Shown here piece after piece: positions 5,761-9,407 of a stretch of 9,407 nucleotides of DNA. The position numbers and the translations under genes are program-made. Position 1 is the stretch's first letter. Each line of letters starts with the position of its first letter. The stretch is taken from the NCBI GenBank assembly GCA_900313855.1, contig OMSZ01000146.1, positions 1-9,407 of the forward strand. Reading direction: 5' to 3'. The DNA is from an uncultured Eubacteriales bacterium. Lineage in GTDB: Bacteria > Bacillota > Clostridia > Lachnospirales > Lachnospiraceae. The notes below the pieces were generated by a model, which worked only from the letters and a program-made list of their open reading frames with translations, did no database searches and was not told the DNA's origin.

Positions 5761-6396
5761 TTATTTAGTTCCAAAAATCCTATCTCCTGCATCACCAAGA
5801 CCCGGGCAAATATAAGCATCGTCATTAAGACATCTGTCAAGGTGTCCAACATAAAGCTGAATATCCGGATGTGCTTTCATAAGTCTGTCGATTCCCTCCG
5901 GTGCTGCTATTATACACATAAACTTAATATTCTTACCATGTCTTTCCTTTATAAAATCAACTGCCGCAACTGCAGAACCACCTGTCGCAAGCATAGGATC
6001 ACATACAACGATAGTTCTCTGCTCAATAGGATTAGGCAACTTACAATAATACTCCTCCGGTTCGTGAGTCTCTTCATTTCTGCAAAGGCCAATATGACCG
6101 ACTTTAGCCGTAGGCACCAGAGATGTAATTCCGTTAACCATTCCAAGTCCGGCTCTTAATATAGGAACAATAGCAAGCTTCTTTCCTGCGATCATAGGAG
6201 TCATACACGTCTCGATCGGAGTCTTAACCTCTACATCCTCAAGCGGAAGATCTCGAAGCGCCTCATAACCCATAAGCGTCGCTATCTCCTCCACCAATTT
6301 ACGAAACTCATTAGTTCCTGTTCTCTCATCCCTTAGCATCGATATTTTGTGCTGGATCAAAGGGTGATCTAAAAATGTTACGTTCTCTGTAATCAT
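5761..6396 (-). CDS. upp: Uracil phosphoribosyltransferase
   Basis: The 211-residue cytoplasmic enzyme converts uracil and PRPP to UMP and pyrophosphate, the key step of uracil salvage. Full family length and motifs are present: PILRAGLGM at 78-86, the PRPP loop [11 protein letters not shown] at 131-141, and the uracil-binding C-terminal stretch [18 protein letters not shown] at 194-211. AAGGAG lies 8 bases before the ATG. It follows uraA on the same strand after 86 bases, so the pair probably shares a message: the permease imports uracil and this enzyme traps it as UMP. The gap has a TATAAT (6454-6459) without a good -35, so an internal promoter is possible but unproven. No clear terminator directly follows the stop; the nearest is the hairpin about 180 bases downstream. 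Confidence 0.97.
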   Translation of the reverse strand: MITENVTFLDHPLIQHKISMLRDERTGTNEFRKLVEEIATLMGYEALRDLPLEDVEVKTPIETCMTPMIAGKKLAIVPILRAGLGMVNGITSLVPTAKVGHIGLCRNEETHEPEEYYCKLPNPIEQRTIVVCDPMLATGGSAVAAVDFIKERHGKNIKFMCIIAAPEGIDRLMKAHPDIQLYVGHLDRCLNDDAYICPGLGDAGDRIFGTK

Positions 6397-6482
6397 AATA
6401 CCGTCTCCTTTTTTATTCTATTAAGCATTATCTTCGTGCTCTTTTTTCATAAAATTATATCTTTTTCATATGATATGAGCCG

Positions 6483-7823
6483 TCATTTCAAAGGCTTCGG
6501 CTCCTTGCCCTCGTTCACATCCTCAGTAGAGAAATCAGGAAGAAGTGCATTGAGCAAAATTCCCACAAGTGCACCCACCGCAAGACCGGAAAGACCAATA
6601 TTGATCTCACCTATATTGATATTGATAGCTCCCGCTGCGCTATACTTAACACCTATAGAAAGCACAAGTATAAGCGCTGCTATGATAACATTTCTTGACT
6701 CCTTAAAATCAACCTGATTCTCAACAACATTACGAACACCAACTGCTGATATCATACCATAAAGTACTATTGAAATACCACCACAAGTTGCCGCTGGCAT
6801 TGAACTTATCACTGCAGCAAACTTTGGAGAAAATGAGAATACAATAGCTATGCAGGCAGCGATACGGATAACTCTCGGATCATATACCCTTGAAAGGGTA
6901 AGAACTCCGGTATTCTCACCGTATGTCGTATTAGCCGGAGCGCCAAAAAGCGAAGCAACAAGCGTTGCAAGACCGTCTCCGACCAGTGTTCTGTGAAGTC
7001 CCGGCTCCTCAAAGAAATTCCTGTTAACAGTTGAAGAAATAGCTGCTATATCACCGATATGCTCCATCATTGTAGCGATAGCAATCGGCATTATTGTAAT
7101 TACCGCTGTTATAAGAAGCGATGTATCCGGTGATTTGAATATAGCAAAGACCGTATCCTCCATACGAACGGGAAGTCCGAACCATGCCGCACTCTTAATT
7201 CCCGAGAAATCAACCTCTCCCATAAGAACAGCCGTAATGTAAGAACCGAGTGCGCCGAGGATGATCGGAATAACTCTTATCATTCCCTTTCCCCATATAT
7301 TACATACAACAACAATAACTATGGCAACCAACGCCACAATCCAGTTCGCAGAACAGTTATCAACTGCCGACTGTGAAAGCGTAAGTCCTATCGCAATAAT
7401 TATCGGTCCCGTTACTACAGGAGGGAAGAATTTCATTACGCGCTTAACGCCGAAGGCCTTGATAAGTCCCGCAAGAACAAAATAAAGGATTGCCGCCGTT
7501 GCAACTCCAAAGCAGGCATAAGGCAGAAGCTCCTTTTCACCATTCGGTGCTATCGCTCCGTATCCTGCAAGAAATGCAAATGATGAACCCAGAAATGCAG
7601 GTACCATTCCTTTAGAAATAAAATGAAATAAAAGAGTTCCAAGCCCCGCAAAAAGAAGTGTTGCTGAAACACTAAGTCCCGTAAGCTGCGGCACAAGCAC
7701 CGTTGCGCCAAACATCGCAAACATATGCTGAATACCGAGAACCATCATCTTCGGTGCGCCAAGCTGCCTCGCATCATAGATCGCTCCCTGATTGATAGTG
7801 CTCTTTTTAGTAGATTTACCCAT
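6483..7823 (-). CDS. uraA: Uracil:cation symporter, NCS2 family
   Basis: The 446-residue polytopic membrane protein has the roughly 14 hydrophobic segments expected of the nucleobase:cation symporter-2 fold. The IQHMFAMFGATVLVPQLTG segment (31-49) is the family's N-terminal signature. E254-H255 in the TMMEHIGD segment and E303 in NTTYGENTGV correspond to the substrate- and proton-binding acidic/histidine positions of E. coli UraA. The GENTGV form favours uracil over purines or xanthine. A GGGAG site lies 6 bases before the ATG. It is the first gene of the uraA-upp unit with its own promoter at 7863-7891. The leader is only about 33 nt, too short for the PyrR-type attenuator that controls many Firmicutes pyrimidine genes. 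The polar C-terminal tail is normal. Confidence 0.95.
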   Translation of the reverse strand: MGKSTKKSTINQGAIYDARQLGAPKMMVLGIQHMFAMFGATVLVPQLTGLSVSATLLFAGLGTLLFHFISKGMVPAFLGSSFAFLAGYGAIAPNGEKELLPYACFGVATAAILYFVLAGLIKAFGVKRVMKFFPPVVTGPIIIAIGLTLSQSAVDNCSANWIVALVAIVIVVVCNIWGKGMIRVIPIILGALGSYITAVLMGEVDFSGIKSAAWFGLPVRMEDTVFAIFKSPDTSLLITAVITIMPIAIATMMEHIGDIAAISSTVNRNFFEEPGLHRTLVGDGLATLVASLFGAPANTTYGENTGVLTLSRVYDPRVIRIAACIAIVFSFSPKFAAVISSMPAATCGGISIVLYGMISAVGVRNVVENQVDFKESRNVIIAALILVLSIGVKYSAAGAININIGEINIGLSGLAVGALVGILLNALLPDFSTEDVNEGKEPKPLK

Positions 7824-7862
7824 AACTTTCTCCCTTGTAATTACTTATTTCTTTATAGCTTT

Positions 7863-7891
7863 ATTGTAGCTTACTATAAACAATTAGTCAA
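7863..7891 (-). promoter_or_regulatory. Predicted sigma-A promoter for uraA-upp
   Basis: On the minus strand there is TTGACT (7891-7886), a 17-base spacer and TACAAT (7868-7863). Both hexamers match at 5 of 6 positions. The start site near 7856 leaves a leader of about 33 nt. A loose 5-bp inverted repeat (AATAA/TTATT, roughly 7891-7912) overlaps the upstream edge of the -35 and could be an operator, but it is short and AT-only. Confidence 0.78.
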
Positions 7892-7953
7892 ATAATACGA
7901 ACAGGTGTTATTTTTTAAAATAGAACTGATTTGTTCCCCAAAAAGAAGATTTA

Positions 7954-7999
7954 TCAAAAAACAAAAAACCGAAAGCCTTATGTATCAAGACTTTCGGTT
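7954..7999 (-). terminator. Intrinsic terminator of the tRNA-Pro gene
   Basis: On the minus strand the arms AACCGAAAGTCTT and AAGGCTTTCGGTT pair over 13 bp with one T-G wobble around the loop GATACAT. They are followed by TTTTGTTTTTTG. The hairpin begins 9 bases after the tRNA 3' end and insulates the uraA promoter, about 65 bases further on. Confidence 0.93.
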
Positions 8000-8008
8000 C
8001 TTAACCAA

Positions 8009-8083
8009 TCGGAATGACAGGACTTGAACCTGCGACCTCCACATCCCTAATGTGGCGCTCTAGCCAAACTGAGCCACATCCCG
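8009..8083 (-). tRNA. tRNA-Pro, anticodon AGG
   Basis: A 75-nt cloverleaf folds completely. The acceptor is CGGGATG/CATTCCG with one G-T pair, the D arm GCTC/GAGC, the anticodon stem CCACA/TGTGG with loop TTAGGGA, the variable AGGTC, and the T arm GCAGG-TTCAAGT-CCTGT. The discriminator is A. Positions 34-36 read AGG, so it decodes CCU; G37 fits the m1G37 of proline tRNAs. CCA is not encoded and would be added after transcription. A34 would normally be converted to inosine to widen decoding to CCU, CCC and CCA. It is a single gene, not part of a tRNA cluster in this window, with a promoter about 50 bases upstream and a strong terminator. Confidence 0.96.
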
Positions 8084-8136
8084 ATATATGTTGTTCCCCG
8101 CATATCATTTACAGGGCTTAACAACTCACTTAAAGC

Positions 8137-8165
8137 ATTCTACAACATTTCTTGCAAAATGTCAC
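8137..8165 (-). promoter_or_regulatory. Promoter of the tRNA-Pro gene
   Basis: On the minus strand GTGACA (8165-8160) and TAGAAT (8142-8137) are 17 bases apart, each a 5/6 match to consensus. The start site near 8130 gives a pre-tRNA leader of about 46 nt. Confidence 0.72.
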
Positions 8166-8240
8166 TACCTTTTTTAATTTTTCTACAATCCAACCTAATC
8201 TTTCCTGTTATACACGGAAACATTTGTAATTATTACTGCT

Positions 8241-8257
8241 TGTGAATTATTGTCACA
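8241..8257. promoter_or_regulatory. Possible operator: TGTGA-N7-TCACA palindrome
   Basis: TGTGA (8241-8245) and TCACA (8253-8257) form a 5-bp inverted repeat. The half-sites match those bound by Crp/Fnr-type regulators and by Rex, but both usually have 6 bases between these half-sites and here there are 7. It is centred about 77 bases before the predicted start of the HD hydrolase transcript. Binding is unproven and chance occurrence is plausible. Confidence 0.25.
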
Positions 8258-8293
8258 TATAGTATTATGACCTTGGTTACTTTTCATAATGTC

Positions 8294-8329
8294 ACCGGCA
8301 GTATCTGTCATGGTACAATTATCGCCGGT
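8294..8329 (+). promoter_or_regulatory. Extended -10 promoter framed by an inverted repeat, upstream of the HD hydrolase gene
   Basis: TGGTACAAT (8311-8319) is a TGn-extended -10 with a 5/6 hexamer; ATGTCA at 19 bases is the best -35. The predicted start is near 8326, about 64 bases before the ATG. The arms ACCGGC (8294-8299) and GCCGGT (8324-8329) lie on either side of the -10, their centres 30 bp apart, near three helical turns. They are distinctly GC-rich in an AT-rich region, which suggests a two-site operator, or a long-loop stem overlapping the start. The promoter is moderately supported; the operator is speculative. Confidence 0.45.
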
Positions 8330-8389
8330 AAAATTGCAAATTGATCAGCATCCAAAAACGCATGCCACACATTTCACAAGGAGATTAAT

Positions 8390-8836
8390 ATGCTCGAGAA
8401 AGCCATCGAAATCGCGGTCGAAGCACACAGAGGACAGATTGATAAAGCGGGGAAGATCTACATTCTTCATCCGATCCGTGTTATGCTTCGCGGAAAAAAT
8501 GAAACCGAACAGATCATAGGAATTCTTCATGATGTAGTCGAGGATACTCCTGTGACCATAGACATGCTTCGCCTTGAAGGCTTTACCGAGGATGTCCTTG
8601 CTGCCCTTGATTGTCTGACTAAGCGTGATGGCGAAGAATACGGTGATTTCATCGACAGAGTGATAACTAATCCTCTTGCGACCCAGGTCAAGCTCTATGA
8701 CCTTGAAGACAACCTTAATCGTGACCGTATTCCGTACCCTACAGAGCGCGATGAAAGACGTTTTGCAAAATACGAGAAATATCACAGAGTAGTTGCGGCA
8801 AGACTTACCGAGTATCGCCTGCAGGGGCTTATGTGA
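8390..8836 (+). CDS. Free-standing HD hydrolase, SpoT/MESH1-like (putative (p)ppGpp hydrolase)
   Basis: The 148-residue protein is a single HD domain of the type at the N-terminus of RelA/SpoT. Visible motifs are AHRGQ with H13, HPIRV with H27, LHDVVEDT with H47-D48 and E51-D52, and KLYDLEDN with K101, D104 and N108. These correspond to the manganese-binding and nucleotide-contact positions of alarmone 3'-pyrophosphohydrolases. The synthetase, TGS and ACT domains of long RSH proteins are absent, so a small alarmone hydrolase is the likeliest role. The segment QIDKAG lacks the paired arginines (QRRK) seen in MESH1 at that place, so the substrate is not certain. AAGGAG sits 6 bases before the ATG. 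It is monocistronic, with a tRNA gene diverging upstream and dinB converging downstream. There is no signal peptide or membrane segment. Confidence 0.87.
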   Translation: MLEKAIEIAVEAHRGQIDKAGKIYILHPIRVMLRGKNETEQIIGILHDVVEDTPVTIDMLRLEGFTEDVLAALDCLTKRDGEEYGDFIDRVITNPLATQVKLYDLEDNLNRDRIPYPTERDERRFAKYEKYHRVVAARLTEYRLQGLM

Positions 8837-8884
8837 TTCTCTTTTGAGAACCTTACTTTAGCACGTCGCCTGGCGGCTCCGTGT
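8837..8884. other. Structured gap between the convergent HD hydrolase and dinB genes
   Basis: Directly after the HD gene stop, TTCTC/GAGAA with a TTTT loop (8837-8850) forms a small hairpin. A GC-rich one follows at 8861-8884: GCACG, a TC/TC internal loop, GCC, loop TGGC, GGC and CGTGT. Neither is followed by a T tract on either strand, so they do not look like standard intrinsic terminators, though they could stabilise the 3' ends of the converging messages. Confidence 0.45.
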
Positions 8885-8906
8885 TGACGTCTTCGTTCCA
8901 CTTCGG

Positions 8907-9407
8907 TCATTTTAGCATATTCCCTCTTTGAATCGCTCCGTCTCCGTATTTATTTCTGATCGAATCAAGTGCCTTATCAAGATTCTGCATTTTATCATGC
9001 GTATCCATATCAAAGAGATTCATCTGCCGCATTCCGCTGTCAGTAACCTTATTCGCTGTTACTCCCAACAATCTTATTGGCGAACCGTCCCACAATTCAT
9101 CAAATAGTTCACATGCCGTTTTATAGCACTCGGATGTCACATTGGTTGGTGACAGCAGGCTTCTCTGATGTCTGCGGACAGAAAAATTACTGTCCTTTAT
9201 CTCAACCGAAAGTACCGTCGCCTGAACCTCATCCGCACGAAGTCTTGCGCACACCTTCTCACAAAGCCTTCTTATTACCGCGTATGCATCCTCGGCAAGC
9301 TTAACATCATAGGCTATCGTCGTGGAATTGCCATACCCCTTCTGCTCCTCATCACCCCTTGTTCCGAGTGTCGTATCTATCCCGTTGGCAAACTCATGTA
9401 TCACGAC
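8907..9407 (-). CDS. dinB: DNA polymerase IV (Y family), C-terminal part; 5' end outside window
   Basis: The frame is open from the window edge to the stop at 8907, giving 167 codons of the 3' end. The fragment begins in the thumb/linker (HEFANGID) and continues through the little-finger domain, including the GYGNSTTI segment, TVLSVEIKDSNFSVRRHQRSL and PIRLLGVTANKV. QMNLF, about 36 residues before the end, matches the QxxLF beta-clamp-binding motif. The tail, with LDSIRNKYGDGAIQRG, is typical of Firmicutes Pol IV. The catalytic palm carrying the metal-binding acidic residues is upstream and not visible, so integrity cannot be judged. An apparent GTG start at 9404 is an internal valine, since the frame is open before it. 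Pol IV carries out translesion synthesis. The gene converges on the HD hydrolase with a 70-base gap. Confidence 0.93.
   Translation of the reverse strand, partial: VVIHEFANGIDTTLGTRGDEEQKGYGNSTTIAYDVKLAEDAYAVIRRLCEKVCARLRADEVQATVLSVEIKDSNFSVRRHQRSLLSPTNVTSECYKTACELFDELWDGSPIRLLGVTANKVTDSGMRQMNLFDMDTHDKMQNLDKALDSIRNKYGDGAIQRGNMLK

Larger units (their letters stand above)
8084..8389. other. 306-base divergent intergenic region between tRNA-Pro and the HD hydrolase gene
   Basis: No protein gene is seen here. The left part holds the minus-strand tRNA promoter (8137-8165) and a short leader in which CCCTG/CGGGG can form a 5-bp stem. The middle (about 8166-8240) is AT-rich with nothing recognisable. 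The right part holds a 17-base CRP/Rex-like palindrome (8241-8257), an inverted repeat framing a plus-strand extended -10 (8294-8329), and the AAGGAG site of the HD hydrolase gene (8378-8383). Confidence 0.7.

Noticed and set aside
6454..6459. A TATAAT between uraA and upp, as an internal promoter
   Set aside because: No acceptable -35 lies 16-18 bases upstream and there is no TGn extension; the region is AT-rich.
8345..8785. A 146-codon frame antisense to the HD hydrolase gene
   Set aside because: The opposite strand has clear HD motifs and an AAGGAG site; this frame has neither recognisable domains nor a ribosome site.
1..9407. CRISPR array, insertion sequence, tRNA-associated integration site or other mobile element
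   Set aside because: No regularly spaced repeats, transposase or integrase frames, or terminal repeats were seen; the tRNA 3' end is not duplicated in the window.

Overview
The window looks like ordinary chromosome from a strictly anaerobic, low-to-mid GC Gram-positive bacterium, most likely a Clostridia member near the Lachnospiraceae. This is an inference. It rests on a two-subunit indolepyruvate:ferredoxin oxidoreductase (an oxygen-sensitive Fe-S enzyme), strong GGAGG-type ribosome binding sites, sigma-A-like promoters, a tRNA without an encoded CCA, and a DNA polymerase IV with the C-terminal tail usual in Firmicutes. No insertion sequence, phage gene, integrase or CRISPR array is visible.

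Layout. Positions 1-1525 hold a minus-strand signalling pair: a receiver/HD-GYP response regulator (371-1381), followed 22 bases downstream by the first 116 codons of a multi-spanning membrane protein that runs off the window edge, probably the sensor kinase. A divergent promoter region (1382-1671) separates it from the plus-strand operon iorA-iorB (1672-4034). A lone SbsA-type Ig-like domain protein (4142-4483) follows. It converges, with only 7 bases between the genes, on a minus-strand membrane-anchored amidase_2 gene (4491-5348).

The 412-base gap 5349-5760 has no convincing protein gene. It does contain a good minus-strand promoter that fires exactly into an 8-bp hairpin, then a 10-bp terminator-like hairpin and a U-rich tract. 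This is a candidate small RNA of about 85 nt and the least explained object in the window. Next come upp (5761-6396) and uraA (6483-7823), transcribed right to left as uraA-upp, a uracil uptake and salvage unit with its own promoter and a short leader.

Upstream of it is a minus-strand tRNA-Pro with anticodon AGG (8009-8083), with a clear promoter and a strong intrinsic terminator. The 306-base gap 8084-8389 carries back-to-back promoters and possible operator palindromes. A free-standing SpoT-like HD hydrolase (8390-8836) reads rightward and converges on the 3' part of dinB (8907-9407), which is cut by the window end.

How the genes relate: IorAB (amino-acid fermentation), UraA/Upp (pyrimidine salvage), the putative alarmone hydrolase and Pol IV are independent housekeeping or stress units. 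The clearest functional pairs are iorA-iorB, uraA-upp, and the HD-GYP regulator with the truncated membrane gene. I found no evidence of a large undescribed system. The best leads are the small-RNA candidate, the operator-like repeats near the HD hydrolase, the A34 proline tRNA, and the signal-less Ig-like protein.
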